Below are positions 1 through 9,986 of a stretch of 64,000 nucleotides of DNA, in pieces. The number at the start of each line of letters is the position of its first letter. The stretch's first letter is position 1. Where the stretch lies: assembly GCF_015245355.1 (NCBI RefSeq), contig NZ_CP063311.1, positions 1,399,092 to 1,463,091 of the forward strand. Direction: 5' to 3'. The stretch is from Anabaenopsis elenkinii CCIBt3563. GTDB lineage: Bacteria > Cyanobacteriota > Cyanobacteriia > Cyanobacteriales > Nostocaceae. The translations under genes and the position numbers were made by a program. The notes under the pieces were generated by a model. That model was not told the origin of the DNA, did no database searches, and was given only the letters and a program-made list of their open reading frames with translations.

Positions 1-2
1 TA

Positions 3-3000
3 TGGTCAGAGTCTATTTTGCCATCTGTGGGGACTGGTGAGGATGTTCCCCAGGCGACTAATTCAGATAATATTACTTCTAGGAATGTCTTACCCAGTGA
101 AGGTGGTTCTGGGGAATCTAGGACTACTCCGACGGTTCCACCACCTACTAAACCAGAAAATTTCCCCAGTGATTATGATCCTTCCAAACCAATCAGTCAG
201 GATTTAGCTAGGTTGCAGTTGTTAGGATTATCTCCCACCAGAAATACAAATGCTCCTGAGGATATTCTACCGGTGGGGATAAAATTTAATAGATATGATA
301 TCTTATTTGGTGTGTTGGTCAAGGGGCGTGAAGATGGTACTCAAGCCTTGGATTTTGAACAATGGCTAATCCCCTATGAATCGATTATTGAGGCCTTTGG
401 CTTTACAGTCACTCCCTTACCTAATGGTAATGTTCAATTGCGATCGCCCGGGTTAGTCAAAGAATTCGACCCGAAATTATTGATTGCAGACATAAATCTT
501 GGTGATGCTCTCAGCATTGCAGAGATACGCCGTCAGTTTCCCCTAGAAGTTAGATTTGATATTGATAGTTATGCAATTGTCTTTGAAGGATCTTGGCTGT
601 TGAAAAAAGGTTCACAGACCAACAAAGAACGACCTGTGATTTTAGAGGGTTTACCCCGTGTAACTCCCCCTGAGTATACCATTGCCGGTGTGAGTCAAAA
701 TGTCAATTCTTCCCTAACTAGAAATAACACCTTGAGGAATAGCGGTTCAACCACCATCAGCGCAAAGTTAGGGGACTTTACATTTCAAACCAGGATTGCT
801 CAACCAGATTTAGCAAATTTTGACGGAGCTTATCTCCAAGACCTGAGAGTTCAAAATTTAAACACCACTCAAGATCACATTTTCGGTAACCAGAGCCTAT
901 TTTATCCAGGGGCCTCAAATTCGGGAGAATTTTGGGGTTATAGTTATGTTCATCGCTTTGGTTATCAAAGTCAACGGGGCGGGTCGGGGCGGGATCTGAA
1001 TTTGCGACTAAATAACCGAGATTTTATCCGTACTATTCAAGGTAAGGCGCCACAGGGAAGTTTAGTACAAATTTGGGGAGCTGGGGTTTTATTAGATGAG
1101 GTACTAGTAGACCAGACCCAGAGATATACCTTTCCTAATGTCCAAGGTAATAAGTTTACAATTCTCTCCTATCCTAACGGTAATCTTGCTACTACTCCTC
1201 AAAGAGAAACCCGAGTTATTGAACCTCTGTATCAGCAACTCCCCGCTGGGAGCAGTGCTATTTTTAGTTCTGTGGGTACATGGCGACAGCGTCAACCAGA
1301 TCAACCCTTGGGTTCTTTTGATGGTTTAGTTACGGGGGTGGGTTATCGTTACGGAGTATCTAACGATGTGACTGTGGGAGTGGGTGGTGTTTATGATCGC
1401 GCCCAAATCCGCGGTTTTGCAGAGATTTTTTACACCCATCCCCATTCACCTCTCACCTTTACTCTCCGTGGTCTTTCTGGAAACGCCAAAGAAACTAGCA
1501 GTTTCAGCTTTGATGGTAGTTGGAAATTCACAGATAATTTTAACATGGCTTGGAGTGGCAATACTCAGGGATTCTGGCGCATGAATACCAGTATAGAACC
1601 CATAAAAAATATCAGGTTACAAATGAGCCTGAGTGACAGGGGTTTTAATTTCAAAACCTCTAGTAATCTATCATTATTTGGGGCATCCGCCAACCTAGCT
1701 TTAGGATATGAAGATACTAACAACCTTAACCGAGCTTTTGCGGAAACATCAGTTAGTTGGAGATGGGGAAACATCTCCCATAATTTCGATAGTCGTTTTG
1801 AGAGTGATGGTGGTCGGCGATTACGCAGTACTTGGAAGTGGAACAACTGGGAATTGGGGTTAACTAACTCTTATAGACAATTTACCAGCAGTTCCTTTAA
1901 TGTACAAGACTCACAGGTGTGGAAAAACCTGACTTTTCCCGTCAACTCTCAGGGTTCTTTTCACGATATTTATTTAGTCAATAATCTGACTCGCCACAAA
2001 GACTCTGCTGTAAAAGACCAGATATACGCCCGTTATTTGCAATCTGATGATCATTCTTTATTTGTAGCAGCTTGGCGACATGATGGCAACTCCTTGCGAA
2101 CCCAGCAACAGTTAGATAGAACTAATTGGAGTTGGGAATTGGGTTATGGTTTTGGGTCTTCTTCCTCGGGTGCTCTAGTTTCTGTCACCAGTCCTAATTT
2201 ATTTGCTGGGTTAAGTTTACGGGGGAGTTATTCTGGCGCATCGGTACAAGGAACTGGTTCTAACTTCTCTGTAGGATTGGTGTGGAATTTAAATTTAAAT
2301 CTACAAGATGGGATCACTACAGACAAAAAAAATGCTAGTCAGTTTGAAGCCGCAGGGGGGATTTTAGTCCAGCCATTTTATGATCAAAATAATAACGGTG
2401 TGCGAGACCGCAATGAGGCGATAATTACTGAGAATTATCGTCCTTTATTAATGCTAAATAATCGCTCTTTAAAAGAGGCGACTAACTTATCATTAATGGG
2501 TAATGGAATTATTATTCCCGCGCCACCAGGAACCCATAGATTAGATTTAGATCCCGCTGGTTATCCTATTGAATGGGAACCTGAACAAAAAGCCTATGCT
2601 GTGGAAGTAGCCCCTGGAGCTTATACTATTGTCAAAGTCCCCTTTATCCAAACTGCAACAGTCCAGGGGATTCTCAGAAACCAATTAGGTAACCCGGTTA
2701 ATGGAGCTAGGATAGAAGCTATTAATACTACCACCCAGAAAAGATACTTTTCTATCACTAGTCCATCTGGTATATTCTTTTTAGAAAATCTCCCCCTGGG
2801 AGAATATAAGTTGAATGTGGGGGATTTTAATATTACTCCCAATATTCTGCAACTACAAGACCCTGAATTAATCCCGAATAATTTACAATTACAGGTTTTT
2901 ATTCCCCGTTCGGGACAAACAGCTAGGGGGGAAGAGGTTCCCACTTATACGGTGAGTGGATATCTTAAGGATAAAGCCCAGGAAGACTTGAAGGGAATAA

Positions 3001-3512
3001 AAGTTATGGCTGTTCATGGAGAATCGGGGAAAACTTTTACTTCTATTACTGATATTCAGGGTTTCTTTCAGTTCCCAGAACTGATTCCAGGAGAGTATCA
3101 AATCAAGGTCGGTGATTTCATTGTGGAACCAGGGAAATTTATTATAGATAGTTCTTCCCCTTGGGAAAATCAGATCAACTTACAAGTTAATGCATTGAAA
3201 CAAGAGCTTTATGCGGCTGCAAATAATTATATTGTCCGCGGTCTTTTGAGAGATGAAACTGGAGAAAAATTATCTGAGGTGAATGTGATCTTAACTGAAG
3301 TAGAAACCAACCAAAAATCTTTATCACAAACTAATTCCTTGGGTGCTTTTACCATAGAAAATATGCCTATGGGTAAATATAGGATAGAAGTTGAAAAAGG
3401 AACAGAGAAATTAGAAACTAGTCCTCAGTATTTGGAAATTAATGACGACTCGCTTTTAGAGTCTACTGTGAATATTCAGGTGAACCTAAATCGACCCATC
3501 GCCGGTTTGTAA
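3..3512 (+). CDS. Outer-membrane usher-like barrel protein with three C-terminal carboxypeptidase-regulatory-like domains (5' partial)
   Basis: The frame is open to the window edge, so the N-terminus and any signal peptide lie upstream; the TTG at 18 is only the first in-window candidate start. About 1,169 residues are visible. Residues near 325-400 (RDLNLRLNN, then PQGSLVQIWGAGVLLDEV) resemble the plug region of fimbrial ushers. They are followed by several hundred residues of alternating aromatic/polar strands typical of an outer-membrane beta barrel. Near residue 790 is an SdrB-like acidic loop (DQNNNGVRDRNE). Residues about 880-940, 975-1040 and 1070-1135 form three related beta-sandwich repeats, each with a G-x-F-x-(F/I)-(E/P)-(N/E)-(L/M)-P-x-G-x-Y core as in CarboxypepD_reg/Cna-B-like domains. 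A role in export or assembly of a surface fibre is an inference; no chaperone gene is visible because the neighbouring genes lie outside the window. Confidence 0.55.
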   Translation, partial: WSESILPSVGTGEDVPQATNSDNITSRNVLPSEGGSGESRTTPTVPPPTKPENFPSDYDPSKPISQDLARLQLLGLSPTRNTNAPEDILPVGIKFNRYDILFGVLVKGREDGTQALDFEQWLIPYESIIEAFGFTVTPLPNGNVQLRSPGLVKEFDPKLLIADINLGDALSIAEIRRQFPLEVRFDIDSYAIVFEGSWLLKKGSQTNKERPVILEGLPRVTPPEYTIAGVSQNVNSSLTRNNTLRNSGSTTISAKLGDFTFQTRIAQPDLANFDGAYLQDLRVQNLNTTQDHIFGNQSLFYPGASNSGEFWGYSYVHRFGYQSQRGGSGRDLNLRLNNRDFIRTIQGKAPQGSLVQIWGAGVLLDEVLVDQTQRYTFPNVQGNKFTILSYPNGNLATTPQRETRVIEPLYQQLPAGSSAIFSSVGTWRQRQPDQPLGSFDGLVTGVGYRYGVSNDVTVGVGGVYDRAQIRGFAEIFYTHPHSPLTFTLRGLSGNAKETSSFSFDGSWKFTDNFNMAWSGNTQGFWRMNTSIEPIKNIRLQMSLSDRGFNFKTSSNLSLFGASANLALGYEDTNNLNRAFAETSVSWRWGNISHNFDSRFESDGGRRLRSTWKWNNWELGLTNSYRQFTSSSFNVQDSQVWKNLTFPVNSQGSFHDIYLVNNLTRHKDSAVKDQIYARYLQSDDHSLFVAAWRHDGNSLRTQQQLDRTNWSWELGYGFGSSSSGALVSVTSPNLFAGLSLRGSYSGASVQGTGSNFSVGLVWNLNLNLQDGITTDKKNASQFEAAGGILVQPFYDQNNNGVRDRNEAIITENYRPLLMLNNRSLKEATNLSLMGNGIIIPAPPGTHRLDLDPAGYPIEWEPEQKAYAVEVAPGAYTIVKVPFIQTATVQGILRNQLGNPVNGARIEAINTTTQKRYFSITSPSGIFFLENLPLGEYKLNVGDFNITPNILQLQDPELIPNNLQLQVFIPRSGQTARGEEVPTYTVSGYLKDKAQEDLKGIKVMAVHGESGKTFTSITDIQGFFQFPELIPGEYQIKVGDFIVEPGKFIIDSSSPWENQINLQVNALKQELYAAANNYIVRGLLRDETGEKLSEVNVILTEVETNQKSLSQTNSLGAFTIENMPMGKYRIEVEKGTEKLETSPQYLEINDDSLLESTVNIQVNLNRPIAGL

Positions 3513-3872
3513 GGGGAGGGGACTGGATTTTATTGTTTTTTGTGTGTTCCCTGTTCGGTGTGTTCCCTGTTCGGTGTGTTCCCTGTTCCCTAAGATAAAA
3601 ATTACCTGTTGAAAACTTATCAAACATCCTCTCAGACCCGCCCTAGGAGAGATTATATAGCCTTTTTCAGGCTAATGAAGTACACATCAATTCCCTGTTC
3701 CCTATTCCCTATTCCCTATTCCGGTGTTCCCTGTTCCGGTGTTCCCTGAAACTAACCAACTTTGTACCTCACGAGCATGGGAAATGCTGTAATATGCCAA
3801 ACTGTTGTTATTTAGCATATAATGGGAGGATTTTGATCTATTCTGAAGAGAGAAACTTGAAAAAATGGAGCA
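3513..3872. repeat. Repeat-rich spacer with short tandem repeats (STRR type)
   Basis: This 360-bp gene-free stretch holds three tandem copies of a 16-bp unit (TGTGTTCCCTGTTCGG) from about 3543 to 3590. A second cluster at about 3691-3748 is built from TTCCCTA and TTCCCTG heptamers mixed with CCGGTGTTCC. Such heptanucleotide arrays are characteristic of heterocystous cyanobacteria. The region also carries the 36-bp dispersed repeat listed separately. The last roughly 120 bp, AT-rich, probably hold the promoter of the next gene. Confidence 0.85.
3659..3694. repeat. Dispersed 36-bp repeat, copy 1
   Basis: This stretch runs from AGCCTTTTTCAGGCTAATGA to AATTCC and matches positions 21792-21827 with a single difference (ACACATCAA versus ACACACCAA). 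AGCC and GGCT can pair in a small hairpin. Both copies lead directly into a TTCC-rich tandem array, so the hairpin and array appear to travel as one unit. Confidence 0.85.
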
Positions 3873-5312
3873 ATGGTTGTGAAGTTGCAGCGACCGATTT
3901 TAGTGGGAGGATTGGGACTATCCTTTGGCTTATGGATGTTACAAAGCTGGGATGATTATATCTTGCAGCTGCTCACTGAGGTAGGTGTATTGGGTGCTGT
4001 GGCTGTGGGGGGTGGTTTGTGGTTATTCCAGAAAAATAAACCCCAACAGAGTGTAGCGCAGTTACATGGTATGGTGAAAGAACGAGCAACTGTGGAAACT
4101 GCGATCGCTCAAGCAGAAGTTGTCATCAACCAATTAGAACAGGAAGCCGTCAACCACCCAGCCTTAGAGACCCTACAAGGAAGACTGGCCCAGTTAAGAA
4201 CTGAATTAGATAGGGAAGAAATCACCATCGCTGTCACCGGTGGTAAATCCGTAGGTAAAAGCAGTTTAGTGACATTGATCGAGTCTAAAGGGTGGGGGGA
4301 AACAGACAACAAGGTAACTGTATGGGAAACCACCCCCTTATTTACCCAGACAGGTGAGCAACCAGATATACCGGTTGTAGCAGCAGTCAAACAGTCGGAT
4401 TTTGTCCTGTTCCTGACTAATGGGGATTTGACCGATTCAGAATTTCAAAGCTTACAGCAGTTAAAAGCAGCAAATCAACCGTTATGGTTAATTTTCAACA
4501 AACAGGACCAGTATTTACCACAAGAACGGGCTAGTATTTTGCTGTCATTAAAACAGCGCATCTCAGAAAATGTTGTGGGAACGGTATTATCTCCCCTAGC
4601 TCGGAAAGTACGCAAGCATGAGAGTGATGGTACTATCCAAGAGTGGACCGAACAACCAGAGGTAGATATTCAGGAGTTAACCCAGCAGCTCTTGAGAATG
4701 GTAGAACAGCAAAGACAAGAACTAATCTGGACAACTACCTGGAGAAAGGCTAAGTTATTGCAAGCCGCTAGTAAAAACTGGCTGAATGAAACCAGGGGCG
4801 ATCGTAGTATCCCCATTATTGAACAATATCAATGGATCAGTGCGGCGGCGGCCTTTGCCAACCCAGTACCAGCCCTAGATATTTTAGCCACAGCAGTGAT
4901 TAACGCGCAAATGGTAATTGACCTAGGTCGCATATACCAACAGAGATTTTCCCTAGAACAAGCCCAAACCCTAGGGAGAACCATGGGGGGTTTAATGCTG
5001 AAACTAGGTTTAGTGGAACTGTCTACCAAAGCTGTGAGTACAGTCTTAAAAAGTAACGCCATGACCTTCGTTGCAGGTGGTGTAGTCCAAGGGGTGAGTG
5101 CAGCCTACCTCACCAGAGTAGCAGGTTTAAGTTTAGTAGCCTATTTTGCCCAGCAGGAAGTAGCCCTAGATTCGGGAAATACCTGGAATTTAGAGAAATT
5201 ACAGCAAACTGTGGAAAAAGTCTTTGAGAGTAACCAGCAGATTACCCTGTTATCCAGGTTTGTGCAGCAAGGTGTCAAACGTCTATCACCACAGCCAGAA
5301 CCTGTCAATTAA
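3873..5312 (+). CDS. Membrane-associated GTPase-like protein with DUF697-type C-terminus
   Basis: This 479-residue protein starts with one or two hydrophobic segments (residues about 10-55), followed by a coiled, Gln/Glu-rich stretch. A P-loop NTPase domain begins near residue 120 with a clear Walker A (TGGKSVGKSSL) and a G4-like motif NKQD near residue 210. A canonical G3 DxxG is not obvious. The C-terminal third contains further hydrophobic helices (AMTFVAGGVVQGVSAAYL), as in the DUF697/YcjF group. The role is unknown; a membrane-linked GTPase is the supported call. The start at 3873 follows the AT-rich end of the repeat spacer and is the first start in the frame. Confidence 0.7.
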   Translation: MVVKLQRPILVGGLGLSFGLWMLQSWDDYILQLLTEVGVLGAVAVGGGLWLFQKNKPQQSVAQLHGMVKERATVETAIAQAEVVINQLEQEAVNHPALETLQGRLAQLRTELDREEITIAVTGGKSVGKSSLVTLIESKGWGETDNKVTVWETTPLFTQTGEQPDIPVVAAVKQSDFVLFLTNGDLTDSEFQSLQQLKAANQPLWLIFNKQDQYLPQERASILLSLKQRISENVVGTVLSPLARKVRKHESDGTIQEWTEQPEVDIQELTQQLLRMVEQQRQELIWTTTWRKAKLLQAASKNWLNETRGDRSIPIIEQYQWISAAAAFANPVPALDILATAVINAQMVIDLGRIYQQRFSLEQAQTLGRTMGGLMLKLGLVELSTKAVSTVLKSNAMTFVAGGVVQGVSAAYLTRVAGLSLVAYFAQQEVALDSGNTWNLEKLQQTVEKVFESNQQITLLSRFVQQGVKRLSPQPEPVN

Positions 5313-5444
5313 TCCCACCTCCAGGGGTCTACAGGTAAATAATTTTGCGTCCTCCTAGGCGCGAAATTGATTTTATATACTAAGATAGTAAAAAATTAGT
5401 AATTTATTAAAATCTCAATTTTCCATTGACTGGTAAAACCCAAG

Positions 5445-6125
5445 ATGGTAGCAGAGTATGGCTATATTGATATTGCGCCATTTATCGATCACTCTTTGTT
5501 AAACCCAACTGCTACCCCACAGCAGGTTGAGCAATGGTGCGAAGAAGCATACAGATTTAATTTTGCGGCGGTTTGTGTTCACCCTAGTTATGTCAAGCAA
5601 GCCGCAGAACTGCTGTACAGGAAAAATCCCCAAGTTTGTACAGTCATTGGCTTTCCCACCGGGGCGACCACCTCAGGGGTCAAACTGTATGAGGCTCAAG
5701 AAGCAGTGGAAAATGGCGCCACTGAGCTAGATGTGGTAATTAACTTAGGTTGGTTGAAAGCTGGTAGAATTGAAGCAGTACACCGAGAGATTGCCGAAAT
5801 TTGCGAAGCCACTGGGCAGACTGTCAAGGTGATTTTGGAAACCAACTTGCTCACAGATCAGGAGAAAAAACTAGCTGCGGAAATATCCATGGAGGCCGGA
5901 GCCGCTTTCTTGAAAACTAGCACAGGTTGGCATGGCGGGGCAACGGTAGCAGATATCAGACTGTTAAAAGCAGTGACAAAAGACCGGGTGGGAATTAAAG
6001 CATCTGGAGGGATTCGCACCTACAATGAAGCTAGAGAGCTGATCTTAGCAGGTGCTAGTAGACTGGGTACGTCTCGGTCTAAGGATTTGCTGCTCCAAAG
6101 CCACGACCAGCAAACAACTGACTAG
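5445..6125 (+). CDS. deoC: Deoxyribose-phosphate aldolase
   Basis: DeoC is a class I aldolase that cleaves 2-deoxyribose-5-phosphate to glyceraldehyde-3-phosphate and acetaldehyde in nucleoside catabolism. The 226-residue length fits the family. Diagnostic blocks are visible: IDHSLLNP near the start, [39 protein letters not shown], then [13 protein letters not shown] holding the Schiff-base lysine, and GIKASGGIR with the second conserved lysine. The gene lies 43 bp upstream of recO on the same strand and may be co-transcribed with it. Confidence 0.95.
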   Translation: MVAEYGYIDIAPFIDHSLLNPTATPQQVEQWCEEAYRFNFAAVCVHPSYVKQAAELLYRKNPQVCTVIGFPTGATTSGVKLYEAQEAVENGATELDVVINLGWLKAGRIEAVHREIAEICEATGQTVKVILETNLLTDQEKKLAAEISMEAGAAFLKTSTGWHGGATVADIRLLKAVTKDRVGIKASGGIRTYNEARELILAGASRLGTSRSKDLLLQSHDQQTTD

Positions 6126-6168
6126 CCTAGTCATGGGTGGTTGGTGGGCAGAAAATAACTAATGACCA

Positions 6169-7044
6169 ATGAGTAGAACCTATAAAGTTACGGGAATTAA
6201 TCTCAAATCCCAAGCCCTGGGAGAATCAGATCGAATATTAACAATATTAACACCACAGTTGGGTTTAATTCGAGCCATAGCACCGGGAGCACGCCGGCCA
6301 AAATCTCCCCTGGGGGGTAGGAGTGGGGTGTTTGTGGTCAATGAATTACTCATAGCCAAAGGGCGATCGCTCGATAAAATTATACAAGCAGAAACCCTGA
6401 AAACCTATCCAGGTCTGGCTGTGGATGTGGGCAGATTTGCCGCGGGGCAGTATTTAGCAGAAATAGTGCTGTATCAGGCTCTGAGTGACCAGCCCCAAGA
6501 GGAAATTTATCAATTACTGCATAAATATCTTTACGGTTTAGAAGTATTAAATAAAACAGATAAATATAGTATTTATGCGTATTTAGCCCATGGAGTGTTT
6601 CGCTTTTGTGCTTTAGAAGGGTTGTCGCCCCAAGTACAACAGTGTTGTTTAACTAACTATCCCATCAGTCCCAACTTTACAGATCCCCAGTGGCGGGTGG
6701 GCTTTAGTGTGACAGCAGGTGGTACAGTCTGTTTACAGTCCTGGGAAAATTTGCGCCAAGAACAAGAACAGCCATCAACCCATGAGTCGAACTCAATTTA
6801 CCACAGGGTTGTACACAGGGAAGATATACCGGTGATTTGTTCTCGCTTGGATGCTACAGAATTAGCCATGCTCCAATATCTGTCACAAACAGAGATAATA
6901 GCAATAGATACTACCCAAAATGATCGCTGGTTATCTATTGAGCAAATTTTGCGCCAATATGCTCAATATCATTTAGGTCGCCCTATTCGCTCTGCTACCT
7001 TGATTGACTCTTACTTTGCCGTTAACCATGATGCAACCGTCTGA
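6169..7044 (+). CDS. recO: DNA repair protein RecO
   Basis: RecO helps RecR load RecA onto SSB-coated single-stranded DNA and anneals complementary strands in recombinational repair. The N-terminal OB-fold is recognisable ([20 protein letters not shown], then [20 protein letters not shown]), followed by the helical domain. At 291 residues it is of normal cyanobacterial length. Its last 17 bases overlap the likely start of the downstream MFS gene, so the two are translationally coupled. Confidence 0.93.
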   Translation: MSRTYKVTGINLKSQALGESDRILTILTPQLGLIRAIAPGARRPKSPLGGRSGVFVVNELLIAKGRSLDKIIQAETLKTYPGLAVDVGRFAAGQYLAEIVLYQALSDQPQEEIYQLLHKYLYGLEVLNKTDKYSIYAYLAHGVFRFCALEGLSPQVQQCCLTNYPISPNFTDPQWRVGFSVTAGGTVCLQSWENLRQEQEQPSTHESNSIYHRVVHREDIPVICSRLDATELAMLQYLSQTEIIAIDTTQNDRWLSIEQILRQYAQYHLGRPIRSATLIDSYFAVNHDATV

Positions 7045-8572
7045 TGTAGATAGCAAAATCCCATCTCTATCACCAAACACCAAAAAACACAATAGGGTAT
7101 CGGAACCGCTAGTCACAAATCACTTAACTACTGTTCCTCACAACCCAGAAAAGTCTCAAGTCGATATAGCTGAGGAAATAGCAACAGCTGACAAGAGTGG
7201 GAATCAAGAAAGTTGGTCAGTGGTGACAACTTCCCCCACCAAAGCACCACAATTAGATGGGTCTGGTACGGGTAAACCAGAAAATAAACCACACCAGGGG
7301 TTTTTACCGGTGTTGCAAAACCCTAATTTTCTTTTTCTTTGGGGTGGTCAGGTTTTTTGCCAGCTGGCAGATAAAGTATATTTGGTATTGATGATTGCTT
7401 TGATTAATACTCAGTTTCAGGGAAGTGACCAGAGTATTAGCGGTTGGGTATCAGCTTTAATGATGGCTTTTACGATTCCAGCTGTACTGTTTGGTTCTGT
7501 AGCTGGTGTATTTGTAGACAGGTTCCAGAAAAAAACTGTACTGGTAACTACCAATATTTGTCGGGGGGTGCTAGTTTTATCCATACCTCTGTTACTGTGG
7601 TTAACCCATGATTGGCAACCGGTGGGAATGTTACCAGTGGGTTTTATGATCATTTTGGGGGTGACTTTTTTAGTTTCCACACTCACACAGTTTTTTGCAC
7701 CCGCAGAACAAACAGCAATCCCCTTAGTGGTGGAAGAACAGCATTTACTCTCGGCTAATTCTCTATATACCACTACTATGATGGCTTCGGTAATTGTCGG
7801 GTTTGCTGTGGGGGAACCACTCTTGGCGATCGCCGATCAGGTGTGGTTACAAATAGCTGGTAGTGATGGATTAGGTAAAGAACTGTTAGTAGGTGGGAGT
7901 TATGCGATCGCGGCGTTAATTTTGTTAATGTTAGTGACTAAAGAAAAACCCCACCATCCCGACACAGAATTTCCCCACGTCTTTGCTGACTTAAGAGATG
8001 GCTTGTCCTACGTCAAAGCTAACTCTATCTTAAAAAATGCCTTAGTAAAACTGACGATTCTGTTTTCTGTATTTGCAGCTTTAACAGTGCTAGCGGTGCG
8101 GATGGCGGAAATCATTCCTAATTTAAAACCATCCCAGTTTGGATTTTTATTAGCATTTGGTGGTATTGGTATGGCCGCTGGGGCGACAATCCTGGGTCAG
8201 TTTGGTCAACGCTTCTCCTACTGCGAACTGAGTCTGTGGGGTTGTATCGGGATGTCAGTGACTTTAATTGGGCTATCGGTATTCACAACCCAGTTAGGGA
8301 TAATTTTACTGTTAGTAGCCTTGTTGGGTGTCTTTGGTTCCATGGTAGGTATCCCCATGCAAACTGCGATTCAAACGGAGACCACATCAGAAATGCGGGG
8401 GAAAGTGTTTGGTTTACAAAATAATGTAATTAATATTGCCTTGACCTTACCTTTAGCCTTAGCAGGGGTAGCTGAAACCTTGATGGGATTACCAACAGTT
8501 TTTGTCATCTTAGCGGTTACGGTATTCTCTGCTGGTATATTAACTCACTTTAACAGTCCAGGGCGTAGCTGA
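7028..8572 (+). CDS. MFS transporter
   Basis: This is a major facilitator superfamily permease of about 514 residues. The ATG at 7028 (ATGATGCAACCG) lies inside recO and is preferred to an upstream TTG at 7004. The first roughly 90 residues are polar and probably disordered in the cytoplasm. A membrane domain follows with about ten to twelve hydrophobic segments, including [18 protein letters not shown] and the MFS loop [11 protein letters not shown] between TM2 and TM3. The substrate cannot be deduced; relatives are often annotated as macrolide-efflux-like carriers. Translational coupling to recO looks like a shared operon rather than a functional link. Confidence 0.85.
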   Translation: MMQPSDVDSKIPSLSPNTKKHNRVSEPLVTNHLTTVPHNPEKSQVDIAEEIATADKSGNQESWSVVTTSPTKAPQLDGSGTGKPENKPHQGFLPVLQNPNFLFLWGGQVFCQLADKVYLVLMIALINTQFQGSDQSISGWVSALMMAFTIPAVLFGSVAGVFVDRFQKKTVLVTTNICRGVLVLSIPLLLWLTHDWQPVGMLPVGFMIILGVTFLVSTLTQFFAPAEQTAIPLVVEEQHLLSANSLYTTTMMASVIVGFAVGEPLLAIADQVWLQIAGSDGLGKELLVGGSYAIAALILLMLVTKEKPHHPDTEFPHVFADLRDGLSYVKANSILKNALVKLTILFSVFAALTVLAVRMAEIIPNLKPSQFGFLLAFGGIGMAAGATILGQFGQRFSYCELSLWGCIGMSVTLIGLSVFTTQLGIILLLVALLGVFGSMVGIPMQTAIQTETTSEMRGKVFGLQNNVINIALTLPLALAGVAETLMGLPTVFVILAVTVFSAGILTHFNSPGRS

Positions 8573-8776
8573 TGCTGCTTTTGTGGTAAAGTAACTCCAG
8601 TAAAAATTCACCAGTTAATACCAGTTAATTGCTGAGTGTCCATTTTACATCATGATCTGATGTAATTTAACCAGCCAAAAACTATATACTTTAACATTAA
8701 ACACCAGAGGCTTTGATCTGTGAGTAACTCAAGGGTTGCTCAATTAAACCCCCCTTTTCAAAATAGCTAATAAAGA

Positions 8777-9925
8777 ATGCGTATAGCCTGGATTGGAAAG
8801 AAATCACCATTTTGCGGTAATGTCACCTACAGTAGAGAAGTAACAAATGCTTTACTAGACAGGGGACACCAAGTTAGTTTTCTCCACTTTGCTCAAGAAG
8901 AATCAGAAACAGAAAATTGGCCGAATTTCCACGAAGTTTCCCTACCGTTTATTTATAAATCCCAGGTTTACACAATTCCCACATTAAAAGCAACCAAGGT
9001 GTTAACAGAGTCTCTGCGGGAAATCAAACCGGATATGGTCCATGCTTCTTTGAGTTTGTCGCCTCTGGACTTTATGTTACCGGAAATCTGCGAGCAATTA
9101 AACTTACCTCTGATTGCAACGTTTCATACAGCTTTCGCGGGGAAGGGGGCAAAATTTCTCTCGGGAACCCAGATGTTAGCTTATCAGCTGTATGCGCCTT
9201 GTTTGGCAAACTATGATCGGGTGATTGTATTTTCCCAAATTCAGCGGGAGTTATTAGCCCGTATGGGTGTGAAAGCCAGTAAAATCGCTGTGATTCCTAA
9301 TGGAGTTGATGCTGTTAAGTATTCCCCCGGACCTTCAGGGGTGAAAGCACAATTCCAAGCGGAGCGCTTATTTGTCTATCAAGGTCGCATAGCACCAGAA
9401 AAAAACGTTGAACCTCTATTGCGAGCTTGGAAGCAGTCACAAATGGGAACTGGTAGCAAGTTACTTATGGTGGGTGATGGGGTTTTAAAGTCTTCTTTGG
9501 AACCATTTTATGGCTCCGACGCAGGGATTATCTGGTTAGGATTTGTGGCGGAGGAAGGGCGGCGTGTCGAAATTTTACGGGGTGCTGATGTGTTTATTCT
9601 GCCATCTCTGGTTGAGGGTTTATCTCTGTCTCTGTTAGAAGCAATGGCTTGTGGAATAGCTTGCTTGGCTACGGATGTGGGAGCTGATGGGGAGGTATTA
9701 GAGGCGGGGGCGGGTGTAGTCCTGAATACTAAGACCGTGCGATCGCAGTTAAGAACCCTTTTACCCCTATTCCAAGATCATCCTGAGTTAACCACGGTTC
9801 TAGGAAACAAAGCCAGACAGCGGGTGTTAGAGCGCTATACCCTGAGTAACAATATCAGTCAGTTAGAGGAATTATACCGGGAAGTTTTAGCAGATAGGTC
9901 TGTACCTCTGAGTCCCAGAGGTTAG
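8777..9925 (+). CDS. Glycosyltransferase family 4 protein
   Basis: This 382-residue protein has a GT-B fold: an N-terminal acceptor domain starting MRIAWIGKKSPFCGNVTYSR and a C-terminal nucleotide-sugar domain. The second domain has IPNGVD near residue 175, the GRIAPEKN block, and the EGLSLSLLE motif, which matches the E-x7-E signature of retaining GT4 enzymes. Donor and acceptor are unknown. A 200-bp spacer separates it from the MFS gene, so it is probably transcribed from its own promoter. The IS607 element starts just downstream. Confidence 0.88.
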   Translation: MRIAWIGKKSPFCGNVTYSREVTNALLDRGHQVSFLHFAQEESETENWPNFHEVSLPFIYKSQVYTIPTLKATKVLTESLREIKPDMVHASLSLSPLDFMLPEICEQLNLPLIATFHTAFAGKGAKFLSGTQMLAYQLYAPCLANYDRVIVFSQIQRELLARMGVKASKIAVIPNGVDAVKYSPGPSGVKAQFQAERLFVYQGRIAPEKNVEPLLRAWKQSQMGTGSKLLMVGDGVLKSSLEPFYGSDAGIIWLGFVAEEGRRVEILRGADVFILPSLVEGLSLSLLEAMACGIACLATDVGADGEVLEAGAGVVLNTKTVRSQLRTLLPLFQDHPELTTVLGNKARQRVLERYTLSNNISQLEELYREVLADRSVPLSPRG

Positions 9926-9986
9926 CCAATAGCTAGTTATTTACTAACAATAGATTACATACGCTCATAAATGCTCAGATAGTGGT

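Noticed and set aside
3543-3748. Possible CRISPR array from regularly repeated TTCCCTA units
   Set aside because: Units are 7-16 bp, contiguous and without unique spacers; they fit short tandem repeats of cyanobacteria.
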